Source of the DNA: Amphibalanus amphitrite
Taxonomy: Eukaryota; Arthropoda; Thecostraca; Balanomorpha; Balanidae
Direction: 5' to 3'
Assembly: GCF_019059575.1 (NCBI RefSeq)
Contig: NW_024881505.1
Location: 186,001 to 250,000 of the forward strand
Length of the DNA stretch: 64,000 nucleotides
The notes below the pieces were generated by a model. The model ran no database searches. It was not told the DNA's origin and saw only the letters and a program-made list of their open reading frames with translations. The translations under genes were made by a program, and so were the position numbers. This document shows, in pieces, positions 1-10,196 of the stretch. Positions within the stretch are counted from its first letter, which is position 1. The number at the start of each line of letters is the position of its first letter.

Positions 1-63
1 TGTCCATTGCCGGCAAAACCGTTGACCTAAGGTCAAATCTGAAAGAAATATTTAGAAAGAATG
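1..63 (+). repeat. Left part of an interrupted TTAA-type MITE (E family)
   Basis: These bases align with 11690-11741 and with 63505-63560 (shared words: GGCAAAACCGTTGA, AGGTCAAATCTGA). The copy is split at its own TTAA by the two elements at 64-2125 and continues at 2126-2200 with TAGGGCTATCAAAGGCG. The uninterrupted counterpart at 11738-11760 serves as a paralogous empty site. The element is cut by the window edge. Confidence 0.7.
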
Positions 64-955
64 TTAACCCGCGCCGGCACAGGCCATTTTGCGTCCTTCG
101 ACGGCACAAGGGGGTCGGTACGATCCCCCCCCCTCGCGTTTGGCCCCTGATCGAGCAGGAGCTTCGCGGAAAAAACGAGCGTGCTGCCCGTCACAAGACG
201 AAGCCGATGCTATCCAATTTTAAGGTCCTAGGTCATCGGGTAACCTTCCAGGTCATGTCAATGACCCGAAGATCGGGGAAATCGGGACCTGTTAGTAAGT
301 TGTAAAGTGTGGCTGCTACGGGGTTTTCTGGGGTGCTGATCACGAATATCGTGTTAGTTTTGATCAGAGATGATGTCTTTAAGCATTTAGACCAGGTCGG
401 GTCAGGTCAGGTCAGGTCAACCGGTAGGGGTCGTGACGGTATTCGTAATACGTGTCAACCGCCTCTGACAGCTTCGTAACATGCTGCGATGGCACCAAAA
501 CTACTTCGTAAATGCTCAAATGGTTGCTAAATTCGAAATCAGCTCCAAAAACTAGCCTAGAAACATGTAAAACTCGAAAAAGTGAACCGAGGTCACCTAA
601 GGTCAATGACCTGACCTGATCTTCAGGTGACCTTGGCATCCACCCTTATGCATGGGAGCAACATCAAATCACATGTTTGAACGTTTAAAACCACGAAAAG
701 CTTACAAACGCGCGGCTAATGCGAGCCGACATACGCTAAATCGCGATTCCGGCCAAGCATGGTCTCGGAAAGTAGGTCACAGGTCAAAGGGCATTTGGGT
801 CAGGGTCATACAATTTTCAGGGTAGGTGTAAAATTAATCAATGCGAGGGTACTGAAAGTTTCGTCGCGATCGGCCGCTTTTTACGCGAGTTATTCGCGAA
901 AAACCTTAGGGGGGGGGTTGCATCAGCCCCCCACCCCTGTGCCGGCGAGGGTTAA
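64..955 (+). mobile_element. TTAA-flanked MITE, piggyBac-like (copy T1, A family)
   Basis: TTAA lies at 64-67 and 952-955, followed or preceded by the inverted CCCGCGCCGGCACAG / CTGTGCCGGCGAGGG ends. Just inside each end is a G-run/C-run hairpin: GGGGG-TCGGTACGA-CCCCC on the left and a G-run, TTGCATCAG, C-run on the right. The interior has no plausible ORF and holds GGTCA repeats (about 393-419) and further TGACC words. TTAA targets with CCC-starting ends are the piggyBac signature; the superfamily assignment is by ends only. It shares its right TTAA with the next element. Internal stretches recur inverted in the copy at 37836-38835. Confidence 0.8.
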
Positions 956-2125
956 CCCGCGCCCCGTTGGGCTCTGCCGAGCAACGCGCCCCGTTTGAGG
1001 GGGGGGGGGCAATTTGCCCCCCCCTAAGATCTCGAGAACCACGCAACCTAGCGACAAGCGGCAAACGGTGTTGGATAGCCCTATCAGGGAACTACCTTGT
1101 GACCCAATTTTATTGACCTAGATCAAACCGATGACGTCACAGGTCAGGTCAAAGGTCGAATTTTCACCGTTTACAGGCATTTCAAGAAATGCGTTGTAAA
1201 ATCCAGTAAAATGCATTTCATTGAAAATCATCGATGGGGAAATGTTCTTCAAACACATATTTTGCTATTTGAGGTCACTGATACCAGGTCAGGTCACAGA
1301 GGTCAGGTCACTGCAGGTCACAATATGAAAGTGTCGTGTGATACATGTTTTATGGTCCATTTTACATGACAAATGTGATTATGTGGGTCAAGCAGACTTT
1401 TGGGCCAGCGTAGGTCACGTTTTGGTCAAGGTCAGGTCAAGGTCAGGTCAAATTAGGTCAAATTTCAAAGTTAATATTTTTGCATAAAATGGGTATCTAT
1501 TCGATGCAGCTCGTCACAGGGAGTTCAATGGTGGTCTTTATTTTGCCCTACGTGGTCTAGAATCGCTAAAAATTGAGTTCAAAAATTTGACGTCATCATT
1601 TTGAACAGTTTTTTCGCTATAACTTGGCCAAAAAACGAGATATCGATCTTAAATTTGGTATGTATATAGAAAGCACAGGGTCTATCATATATATTCCGGT
1701 TTTTTCGAAATTCGGAATTATTTTGGATTTTTTTTTAGTTTTTCTAAAAAACTCAATTTTTCGAATTTTTGGGGGTCAAAAACCCAACATTTTAAAAATC
1801 CGAGATAGCAATTTTGTAGCGCAGCTTTTTGTCTACTAGACCATATAAAGATCTTTGAAATTGCTTAGTAACTGTAAATTTGGTGAGCGTTTCAAGATTG
1901 CATGTTTTTTTTTTTTTTTTGCTCATTTTTGCTCGGACATGACCTCAGTTTGACATCAATAACTCCTGACCTAAGGTGACATAAGACTTGAAATTCGGTG
2001 TGAAGGTGTCAAATTGATGCCCGGGAAGGAACTGAAAATTTGGCGGCGCTGCGCGCCGCCGTTTTCTTGCTATTTAGGAAAAACCACAGGGGGGCCAAAA
2101 TGCCCCCCAACGGGGCGAGGGTTAA
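952..2125 (+). mobile_element. TTAA-flanked MITE, piggyBac-like (copy T2, B family)
   Basis: TTAA at 952-955 and 2122-2125. The left end reads CCCGCGCCCCGTT, then repeats GCGCCCCGTT after 17 bases; the right end is AACGGGGCGAGGG. Terminal hairpins are a G-run, CAATTTG, C-run (about 1000-1023) and GGGGGG-CCAAAATG-CCCCCC (about 2091-2109). A subterminal GGCGGCGC/GCGCCGCC palindrome (about 2042-2060) is shared with other copies. The interior is non-coding and rich in AGGTCA words (1271-1455). It abuts T1, so the pair is a compound insertion in an older E-family copy. Confidence 0.8.
1271..1455 (+). promoter_or_regulatory. Cluster of AGGTCA nuclear-receptor half-sites inside MITE T2
   Basis: About a dozen AGGTCA or GGTCA words lie in direct orientation, including GGTCAAGGTCAGGTCAAGG near 1430-1446. 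TCAAGGTCA is the known monomer site of FTZ-F1/NR5 receptors, and AGGTCA is the core for HR3, E75 and EcR/USP. The words are seen directly; receptor binding is inference. It lies about 1.2 kb upstream of the first cuticle gene. Confidence 0.4.
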
Positions 2126-2200
2126 TAGGGCTATCAAAGGCGTTTTTCCAGGGCGATGTAGCAATATTAGTTTTCGAGTTAGGCGCCGGGCTAGGTGTCA
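2126..2200 (+). repeat. Right part of the interrupted E-family MITE
   Basis: It continues the element begun at 1-63. TAGGGCTATCAAAGGCG and CGAGTTAGGCGCCGG match 11743-11810 and 63560-63625. Similarity fades after about 2200. Bases 2201-2577 hold no recognised feature other than the upstream region of the next gene. Confidence 0.65.
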
Positions 2201-2577
2201 TATAACTTCCCTTTGTCAAAATAAAATACAACTTCGTTTGCTGTCGACCACCCATTTGAAAGTCTTGGAAGAAAATTGGGGGTAGATGGCGTTTTTTGGG
2301 CGAAACGCACCTTTTACGCTGTCACTTGCACATCGCAGCTGCTTCTTATTTCCCTAAATCAAGCCGTTTGTCAAGATTATCTCCCTTTATCGTTAATCTG
2401 CTGAACTGACCGGTAGCAGCGCAGAGCACCCTGGTTAGAGCAGCAGTCACCACTGTCGCTAATACCACTAAGCAGATCACCTGTCGATATCTCCGACGAG
2501 CGGTCACGTACCGGGAAAGGATGCGTAGCATACCAACAAGTGCAGCCAGTTCGGAAACAAAAACAATCCAGTCGGCC

Positions 2578-2605
2578 TATAAAAGAGAGCTCCGAATCTC
2601 ACAGT
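2578..2605 (+). promoter_or_regulatory. TATA box and initiator of the first cuticle gene
   Basis: TATAAAAG at 2578-2585 and the initiator-like TCACAGT at 2599-2605. The same TATA-to-initiator arrangement recurs upstream of the other cuticle genes. The ATG lies 62 bases after the TATA start. Confidence 0.75.
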
Positions 2606-2639
2606 AGCAGTTCGCTCCTAGCATCGAAAGAGATTCAAT

Positions 2640-3169
2640 ATGAAGCTGGTAAGTGAATCAGACGCGCTTATCCTCTGAGTTGCATGCATCTCAAATAACT
2701 TGATATATTTGTATGATGAAGTTGCTCGTACATCTGTGCGTGTATTATCTGTGTGTGATCTGCATGCTTTACATGGCGCTGTATGTAGACATGCTCTTAG
2801 CTTTCGTTTGTTGTGATTTGGTTTTATCTCCAGTATGACCATCTTCTCCTCTGTCAGCTGGTGGTCTGCGCTCTGGTGGCTCTGGCCGCCGCCCGGCCGC
2901 AGGACGAACCCAAGTTCAAGACGCTCGAGGATGCCGGCATCCTGCGCATGGATTCGACCATGAACGAGGACGGCTCGTTCCAGTACGGCTTCGAGACCAC
3001 CGACCCGATCCAGCAGGACGTGGCCGGACAGCCCAAACAAATCGGAGAGGAGATCGGCATCGCCATGCAGGGATCCTACAGCTTCCAGACTCCTGACGGT
3101 CAGACCATCACCGTCAACTGGGTGGCCGACGAGAACGGCTTCCAGCCGGAGGGTGACGCTATCCCGTAA
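2640..3169 (+). CDS. RR-1 cuticle protein (two exons, 106 aa)
   Basis: This gene encodes a secreted chitin-binding structural protein of the cuticle. Exon 1 (2640-2648) encodes M-K-L and is followed by the donor GTAAGT; exon 2 runs 2858-3169 after a CAG acceptor (intron 209 bp, phase 0). Residues 1-16 form a signal peptide (MKLLVVCALVALAAAR). Residues 20-40 are a short linker (KTLEDAGILRM), and 41-106 are the Rebers-Riddiford chitin_bind_4 domain of RR-1 type, with DGSFQYGFET, the QGSYSF turn and WVADENGFQP in place of the more usual Y-V-A-D-E-N-G. It ends right after the domain (GDAIP), so it is the shortest of the close paralogues here. It is the only cuticle gene on the + strand among the first five. 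Regulation: TATA/initiator promoter, and a polyadenylation signal at 3380. Confidence 0.93.
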
Positions 3170-3379
3170 ACGTTGACTTTCTAGGTACCGGCGATGTCTT
3201 ATGGCAGAACAAAGGACTATTCAGTGACGTGGTGACATGATCGTCGTGGCTGCAGAGAAACTATCAAGACCCTGCTTGTGCGATGGGTGGTTCCTGCTTT
3301 GCTGTCTTTCTGTCTTGCCTATCCGCAAGACTAATCTTCCTATACTGTCACGTAGACTAGGTCAGCAAGCTGAACACTG

Positions 3380-3385
3380 AATAAA
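3380..3385 (+). promoter_or_regulatory. Polyadenylation signal of the first cuticle gene
   Basis: AATAAA lies 211 bases after the stop codon of the gene at 2640-3169. Confidence 0.6.
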
Positions 3386-3865
3386 AGAAGTGTTCTGACA
3401 TGATGTTTTATATTATGACGTCACATGATAATGCATAAGTGTTGCTGTCCTCATATCAATATCTGCATTCAAATAAGTTGCCTCATTGATTCCAATGGAC
3501 AGTAACAAACGCCGGTACATTAAGAGGATGCAATTATGTCGGGGCTAAGACGCTCAACGATGGCGTGCGGTCAGCTGATCACGTGGTTCGGGTCAGCGGT
3601 CTCAGTCAGCCCAAGAGGCTACGCCCGCCGTGGGGGGGGGGGGTCAAAACTCGGCGGCACCAAACGATTCCAAACGTGAAAGGAAGTTGGGCCGGCCCTC
3701 TCAGGCCTTCAGCTTCAGTGTTTCGGGGTCTGGATGGAGCAGCGACATTGCCTCACGACTGTATTGATATAGTTGTCGACTGGAGCGACGGAGATTGCAC
3801 TAGTAAAACTCACCGGCATTTCGAATTTGGCGTCATCAATGAAATAGGGTGGAGATAATACGACC
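3386..3865. other. Intergenic, no gene seen
   Basis: Contains a G-run (about 3633-3644) but no matching element ends. I see no convincing coding region. Confidence 0.4.
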
Positions 3866-4021
3866 CATAGGCGGCGGAACGGGGAAGGCACCGGGGCACC
3901 GTGCCACCCTTTGATTTTGGCATTTTAATATTAGCCCTATGGGCGTTGCATGGAAAGAATGAGACCAAAAGTCGGCAGTGCCCCCCCCCCCCCCTTAATT
4001 GAAGGTGTTCCGCCGCTACTG
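3866..4021. mobile_element. hAT-like MITE, 156 bp, with 8-bp target duplication
   Basis: Ends are CATAGGCGGCGGAAC (3866-3880) and, inverted, CAGTAGCGGCGGAAC (4021 back to 4007). The flanks repeat ATACGACC at 3858-3865 and 4022-4029. An 8-bp duplication with CAG-type ends is the hAT signature. The interior is non-coding with a C-run near 3980-3994. It interrupts A-family MITE-like sequence, whose GGTCA words reappear at 4136-4200. Confidence 0.75.
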
Positions 4022-4029
4022 ATACGACC

Positions 4030-4766
4030 CATCCCTCCGACTTGGGCCTAGGATTTTCATGGAAATGAAAACGGGTTCGTCCATACGTGTTTAAGTTAAC
4101 GGCCAAGGATTGGTAAAAATGTTTACGGGCACCTATAAGGTCAACGGGTAAGGTCAAGGATCGAGTCAATCCGGTGAACCGGGCGTGGGCAAGGTCGGGT
4201 GGTGGATCCGTGGTGTCACTTGCAGCAAGGATAGCTTAGCATGATGTGTAGGTACCCGGGCTCTAAGCCACCCATCCATCGATTTGGACTACCCATCTAA
4301 AAAAATGTTGACTGATTGGTCTCAATAAATGACGCGTCGGTCAGTGCATGCGCTTATCACTTGCCTGCGGTTCAAATTATACGTATTGCTGTTCATATAT
4401 TTCCCTATTTCTTGTTGGTGGTCAGGCCATTCATACCTATCAAAGATTTTCCACCATTTGCGACATTCCTTATCAGAAGCAGTCAGCCACCGCCACAACG
4501 CTGGATGACATGGTGTAAGATGACCCGCAGTAAGAAATCATCTAGTGCTCGCTAAAGACATGTATTGTGGGTACATAATATTTACATCGCATCAACTTCA
4601 TAGTTCGATGGCCCAGTGCACTCAACGCGCCCAGAAGGAGGTTCATCTCTGCAAGAGAAGCATCTGTAGTATATTCAGATAATATCCAGTTCTGAGAGGC
4701 GTATGTGGCCTTGTGACATTCTGAGTGAGCCCACCCAAAAGCTGAAGAGGAGGGTCCAACATATGT
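4030..4766. other. Intergenic, degraded repeat with GGTCA words, no gene
   Basis: 4136-4200 has several AAGGTCA words and resembles the A-family MITE interior. From 4200 to 4766 I recognise nothing; this covers the 3' flank of the next (minus-strand) gene. Confidence 0.35.
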
Positions 4767-5452
4767 TTAGATGAGGCCCACAGGTGCAGTAAAAAGGCGC
4801 TGGGTGCCACGCACTGGTGTGGGGTCCACAACAGGGGCGTTCGGCGCCTCGGGAGCCACCGGGATGGCGTCGCCTTGCGGCTGGAAACCCTTCTCGTCGG
4901 CCACCCAGTCGATGGTGATGGTCTGACCCTCAGGGGTCTGGAAGCTGTACGATCCCTGCATGACGACAGCGATTTCCTCTCCGATTTGTTTGGGCTGTCC
5001 GGCCACGTCCTGCTGGATCGGGTCGGTGGTCTCGAAACCGTACTGGAACGAGCCGTCCTCGTTCATGGTTGACTCCATGCGCAGGATGCCGGCATCCTCG
5101 AGCGTCTTGTACTGGGGCTCCAGGTCCTGGGGCCGGGCGGCCGCCAGCACCACCAGAGAAGCCAGCAGGAACTGCAATACAGATTGATGTTTGGTTTTGT
5201 GTTAGATTTAACGAAGTTTGGCTAAGGCCACACATTGGTATTGTCAGCGATCTAATGAGAGAAACATTTCTACTGGCTGTATAATCTCGAGTTGACCACA
5301 TCGATATTTCCATTAATCCAGCGTAACTCGAAGGCCAGTCCAATCGCTTGAGATTTGAACTATGAGGCGTAGTGCTATTTTGGGGTGTCTTACTGGCATG
5401 CAAAATACACTCATGCACCTATGGGTCAAAAATAGTGTTCGCATTTGTTGTT

Positions 5453-5483
<31 letters not shown>

Positions 5484-5777
5484 TTATTATAATTATTATT
5501 ATTATTATTATTATTATTGTGCAAAGCTACTTCTATGGAAGTGGCTATAGAAGTAGAAAAACGATTTTGATCCTGATGACATCTATAAACATTTATTGTA
5601 CTACCTGCTGATGTAGAACGCTAATATTACCTTTGCTTATAATAAGTTGTGCACTGTGCGGCTATACCATAAACGGATGTTTCGCTAGGCAGTCACACTA
5701 TGCCATGCCAATACCAATTACCGTTCTAAGACGCATCTGATACGCTGAAGTTTGTACATACAACTCACCAGCTTCAT
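4767..5777 (-). CDS. RR-1 cuticle protein (two exons, 137 aa)
   Basis: Exon 1 is 5777-5769 (M-K-L, donor GTGAGT); exon 2 is 5171-4767 after a CAG acceptor (intron 597 bp, phase 0). The apparent in-frame start just before exon 2 is TTG inside the splice site, so it is not the real start. Signal peptide 1-16 (MKLFLLASLVVLAAAR). The linker LEPQYKTLEDAGILRM spans roughly 20-35, and the RR-1 domain roughly 42-107, with EDGSFQYGFET, QGSYSF and WVADEKGFQP. A 30-residue Pro/Ala/Val-rich tail (VAPEAPNAPVVDPTPVRG...) follows. The protein is nearly identical to the gene at 8829-9642 up to residue 110, and the two differ mainly in the tail. The intron holds a (ATT)n tract. Predicted role: secreted chitin-binding cuticle component. 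Confidence 0.93.
5446..5518. repeat. (ATT)n microsatellite
   Basis: Slightly interrupted ATT/TTA trinucleotide array inside the intron of the cuticle gene at 4767-5777. Frames through it give artificial Y/I runs. Confidence 0.9.
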
Positions 5778-5802
5778 TGTCGAGTCTGCGGATCAAATAA
5801 TT

Positions 5803-5837
5803 ACTGACAACTGCAGAGGCTCTCTCAGGCTTTTATA
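5803..5837 (-). promoter_or_regulatory. TATA box and initiator of the cuticle gene at 4767-5777
   Basis: Minus strand TATAAAAG at 5837-5830 and GTCAGT at 5808-5803, about 30 bases apart. TCAGT is the arthropod initiator core. Confidence 0.75.
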
Positions 5838-5980
5838 CCGCACCAAAGCCAGCGGCATGTCAGGGTGACCAATCCGCAAAAATGGGACATCGAAAACCAG
5901 TTTTCGCGTGATTTTCTTACTCAGCACATGACTTTATTATTTGCCATGGCATTTTCAACTATCTTGGAACTCGATGTCGT
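5838..5980 (-). promoter_or_regulatory. Proximal promoter block conserved with a paralogue
   Basis: Immediately upstream of the TATA box, this stretch matches 9704-9840 almost base for base near the TATA, with decreasing identity further out. Shared words include CCAATCCGCAAAAATGGGAC and CATCGAAAACC. It either retains regulatory sites or simply reflects the gene duplication. Confidence 0.55.
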
Positions 5981-6245
5981 GATATTATTAGAACCACAGT
6001 TTTTGCCAGTGTAGGTATACATTTCTTGTCGCATCGGTGGTCGATCAGCGGATATGTTCATCACGTGCCGTGATCGCGTGCATCATGAGCGTGCGGCTCA
6101 GGTGAGATAATCGTGCATACTGCATATGTTGCGCTGCATACTTCCAGCATTCAGAGCACACACCACTTGTATCACTAATTGCGACTTATCTGATCGGCAG
6201 AATTCAACCATTGTCACAGCGCTGTATAATAGAAGTGACACGTAG

Positions 6246-6752
6246 GGTTCAGTTAACTATCGGCCAATTTATGTGATCTCTGTCGTGGCCAAGTTATGTG
6301 AGCGGGTGGTTTGTACACAGCTGATGGCGATTCTTGGCATCTAACAATGCACACAATGCAGTTTCCGGCGAGGCCAGTCAGTGAGATGGCGCTGCTCAAC
6401 GCTCACAACCGACAACATCGATCAAGATAGATGACGTCATGGCATGATCGAGCATTTTGACAGCTGAAACGTCCATGGCACTTGGCAGTGGCGAACGTGA
6501 CCGCCTCTTGTGCATGCTGGAAGGGCACGGCGCGCGGCGCAAGAGGTTCACATCCCATTGCTGCGAGGACGTAGACTGACTGTGCGCGCGGGTCATACGC
6601 GCTGAACGTTAGATGCGGTATGGTCCAGGGCTCTATTTTGTGTCCGCTGCTGTTCATCCTCTTCATGCACGACGTACCACCCCACATCCATCATTGTAGG
6701 ATCGTAATGTGTGTACGCTGACGACACCCAATTCCTAATGATGCTTGAAGCC
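6246..6752 (+). pseudogene. LINE reverse-transcriptase relic
   Basis: The + strand shows two parts of a non-LTR retrotransposon RT in the right order. AACTATCGGCCAATTTATG (from 6256) reads N-Y-R-P-I-Y-V-I-S-V-V-A-K-L-C-E-R, the RT domain-1 region. From about 6628, Q-G-S-I-L-C-P-L-L-F-I-L-F is motif B, followed after a one-base shift by Y-A-D-D-T-Q-F at about 6718-6738, the catalytic motif. The DNA between is frame-disrupted and part of the RT is missing, so this is a dead fragment. MITE T3 starts at 6753, directly after it. The clade looks CR1/jockey-like, and it is not the same copy as the LINE at 35 kb. Confidence 0.75.
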
Positions 6753-7677
6753 TTAACCCGCGAGTTGCTGGGGGGGGGCGTTAAACGCCCCCACTTTTTT
6801 CGCCGGGCCATAGCATAAAAACGGCGCGCCGCAGGCGCGCCAAATTTTGGGTACCTGTAGGGAATTGATTAAAGTTTATTGTGACAAAGTTTCAAAAAAA
6901 TCGGTCGGAAAATTTTTGAGATATCGAGATTTTAGTGACGTCATGATTTCTGACTTTTCGACCAAAAACGGCATATGTTCAAAAAATCATATAAAATCAC
7001 AGAATAGACATACAGACATGCCGTAAACGCCATTAGACTGCCAATACCATGATCAATCAAATGGCTATCTTCGATTATTGATTGTCGTTCCGCATTTTCC
7101 ATAATCTTGAACTGAATCTTGGCAATTTCTCGTGACTACTTCACGACCATGATACATGCATTTCTTAAATTGAACTTTTTGAGCCAAACACGTACACATA
7201 TGATAAAATGAATGTCACCATCGTGTTCTACGCCCCAAATTACCTATAAAACATGTGTCACAGGCTGCTAATATCAGTTTTGATTTTCGGGGATATGTGC
7301 CTACCCGGTTGACCTGACCTTGACCCTGACCTATGCTTGACTGACCCCCTACATGGAGCTGACACTCTTGTAGGCCTTATATGATGGATTGTGCACCGTT
7401 TTGACAGAGTTTATGACGAGAGGCGCCCATTGCGAAGTCCTGAAGTCCATGCTACTGAAAGCCCGATTTCAGGTGTTTGACCTGACCTTGACGCGACCTG
7501 TGACCTCAAAATTCAACTTTTAAGTACTCATCTGAAGCGTCTCGTCGCGTTCTTTCGTTTGCCGCCTCGTGCGTTTCGCTGCGCCTATTGGTTCTCGAGT
7601 TATCGGCTGGGGGCGTTTAACGCCCCCCCCCCCAGCAAACGGTGGGTGGCGAAATACCCCAGCAACTGCCGGGTTAA
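6753..7677 (+). mobile_element. TTAA-flanked MITE, piggyBac-like (copy T3, C family)
   Basis: TTAA at 6753-6756 and 7674-7677. Ends: CCCGCGAGTTGCTGGGG and, inverted, CCCGGCAGTTGCTGGGG. Terminal hairpins share the loop CGTTAAACG at both ends (about 6779-6787 and 7614-7623) between a G-run and a C-run. A subterminal CGGCGCGCC...GGCGCGCC palindrome (6812-6841) follows the left hairpin. The non-coding interior has TGACCT repeats at 7311-7350 and 7478-7505. Two other partial copies of this family occur, inverted at 25960-26200 and direct at 41520-41700. Confidence 0.85.
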
Positions 7678-8828
7678 AAGCACGGGTTACAATCCTTCTT
7701 AGTTCTTACCGTGCACAGCACTTACAGGGTCCACTTAAAATCGTCAAAAATCTAACCCAATTAAAACAAAGATGGTCATTTTTAGGTCGCCCAGCCACAA
7801 CACCAATTAATTCAGAGCATTCCGTCAAATTCGGAAATGATGATTTTCTTTTCCAATGAAATCGTCAGTGCCGTGGTTTTCAGTGACCAGCACTTGTCAC
7901 GGAGCTGTTACTTCAGTGCAGTCGTCCAGCGATGCTACCGGATGCTGATGAATCTTCGCGAAGCAAGCACGAACTGGCAAGATGTGTCAGGCGACCGTTC
8001 GTTGACAGCCTCGTCTCTCTCTCCGGCCTCCGCACTCCTTACTGTAAAGCAGTGCGGGAGGGAACTCATGAGGGCACACTCCTTTGACCTCTTGACTTAG
8101 AGGGTGCGGGCGACTCGCCCGCCTGAACAGTTCATCGGAATAAGGCCCTGCCCCACCCGGAGTAGACCAGTGCCACGCGCTTCAGAATAGTTAGTTGGGA
8201 CGCGATACCGATTGTTAAGCCCGTGAAAATATGATCAAACACCTCTGCGCTGTACCTCCATGACCGTACCTCGCTCACGGTCAGTCCTGTTTCGGTAGAT
8301 TTTTCCGGCAATTCATCTTTTTCCTCCATTATCCATATATCATTGCTCTGGACTGCGAATAGCTGATGTCCAAACTATTCGTTTCTTTAATGGTGTGTGT
8401 GTGTTTTTTTCATTATCAATGCTCGTTTCTATGTCTCTTATAGCAGAATATTTTTTGTTTTCTGGCGTAGGTGGCAAGTCATGTTGAATTATCCAGCCTC
8501 TAAATACACGTAGCACCGTTTGTATTTTGTAGATGGAGATTGGGGAACGTGAAGGCTGCATGGGTTTTCGACTAGTGATCTGCAAGGTGGTGATCAACTG
8601 CACGAATGTATAGTTCAAGGCTATAGAACTCCAAGTTCAAGGCTATAGGGTATAGTTATAAATCCAAGCAATGCATGCAAACATGTATTGTACATAAAAT
8701 CCACTCCGCAGCCTACTCTGTTCTTGCGGACTACATGTGCACGAAGATGATAGTTGCCTTTTGGAACAGCTTTACCATACGGGAAACTGAGCCTGCCCAA
8801 AGGCCTATGATGACGGTCTTATTTCAGA
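7678..8828. other. Intergenic, no gene recognised
   Basis: Open frames of 60-96 codons exist on both strands but show no family motif, signal peptide or exon structure. A short (GT)n tract lies near 8393-8403. Confidence 0.35.
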
Positions 8829-9642
8829 TTAGATCAGGGACGAGGGTGCCCCGGGCGAGGCCAGACGGACTGGCTCGATAGGTGTCAGAGCGCCGAAAGC
8901 GGCGGCCTGCGCGGCGGCGTTCGGATCCTCAGGAGCCACCGGGATGGCGTCGCCCTGCGGCTGGAAACCCTTCTCGTCGGCCACCCAGTTGATGGTGATG
9001 GTCTGACCCTCAGGGGTCTGGAAGCTGTACGATCCCTGCATGACGACAGCGATTTCCTCTCCGATTTGTTTGGGTTGTCCTGCCACGTCCTGCTGGATCG
9101 GGTCGGTGGTCTCGAAGCCGTACTGGAACGAGCCGTCCTCGTTCATGGTTGACTCCATGCGCAGGATGCCGGCATCCTCGAGCGTCTTGTACTGGGGCTC
9201 CAGGTCCTGGGGCCGGGCGGCCGCCAGCACCACCAGAGAAGCCAGCAGGAACTGCAATACAGATTGATGTTCAGCTTTGCATTTGACTTACATAGTCAAG
9301 TTTATCTAACTAAAGAAACACATCACACATGAATGCTATTTTCAGTCGAAGCGCGGTGACGTATCAGCATTGCAATGTATAACCTAATGCCGGCCTGCTA
9401 TTGCAATCTTATGCAAAGTTTTGCTTCTTAAGTAGCAATTTCGCTAATAATCTTTTGTAACTTAAATGTGACGCATGCAATGTAATGCATGCGTGATGTA
9501 ATGCAATGCGTGGCGGTGCATTTATATAACAAGCGGTTATTTCACAAAGTAGTCACAATGCCATGACAAAATCAATGACCAGTCGAAGCGGGCGTCTAAT
9601 ACACCGGAATGACATAGAGGAGTTGTAACTCACCAGTTTCAT
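8829..9642 (-). CDS. RR-1 cuticle protein (two exons, 143 aa)
   Basis: Exon 1 is 9642-9634 (M-K-L, donor GTGAGT); exon 2 is 9251-8829 (intron 382 bp, phase 0). Signal peptide 1-16 as in the paralogue at 4767-5777; the RR-1 chitin-binding domain spans roughly residues 42-107 (DGSFQYGFET ... WVADEKGFQP). The tail differs: it has an Ala-rich segment (NAAAQAAAFGAL) like that of the genes at 24.6 and 39.4 kb, then a Pro/Ser-rich end. This is a mosaic of features from two paralogue groups, which fits unequal exchange or gene conversion. Exon 2 and the last intron bases match the neighbour at 4767-5777 almost exactly for about 320 bp. Predicted extracellular cuticle component. Confidence 0.93.
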
Positions 9643-9667
9643 TGTCGAGTCTGCGGATCAGGTAATA

Positions 9668-9703
9668 ACTGACGGCTGCAGAGACTCCCTGAGCCCTTTT
9701 ATA
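9668..9703 (-). promoter_or_regulatory. TATA box and initiator of the cuticle gene at 8829-9642
   Basis: Minus strand TATAAAAG at 9703-9696 and GTCAGT at 9673-9668. Upstream bases 9704-9840 are the counterpart of the conserved block at 5838-5980. Confidence 0.75.
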
Positions 9704-9840
9704 CCGCACCAAAGCCTGCGGCATGTCAGAATGGCCAATCCGCAAAAATGGGACATCGAAAACCTGTTTCTGCGTGATTTACCCATTCTGCATATGGCTT
9801 TATCCGGCATGGAAGCTATGTTCATACTCCATGTTGTGAT

Positions 9841-10196
9841 TGCAGTAGCAATGCGATTATGGTTACATCGAAACCCAGCCCAGTACGTGTTAAAGGTAGT
9901 GTGCCAGCTTTCCTGGACCGTATGGAGTTAATGGCCCAGATAAGGAGAACCGGATTTTTAGAACTTATCCATACCTTCAAAACTCATGGAAACGTCTTAA
10001 ATTCTTCAAATTTTGAGTACCCCAGTGCGAAATTCGCCCCGACGGGTTGTCGGTCGTACCCCAACCACATTTCACACCACTATGAACAATAAACGCACAC
10101 ACTGAAATCGCTATTACCGATATGCTCATCCAATCAAGTTTCGATAAACCCGTTCATCATCATCTCCTGCGGTTTCGAACACGCCTGTTAGGTGGT
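9841..10196. other. Intergenic, nothing recognised
   Basis: No gene or element end was identified. Confidence 0.3.

Noticed and set aside
393-419. GGTCA tandem array as telomeric repeat
   Set aside because: The arthropod telomere repeat is TTAGG; these arrays lie within bounded elements.
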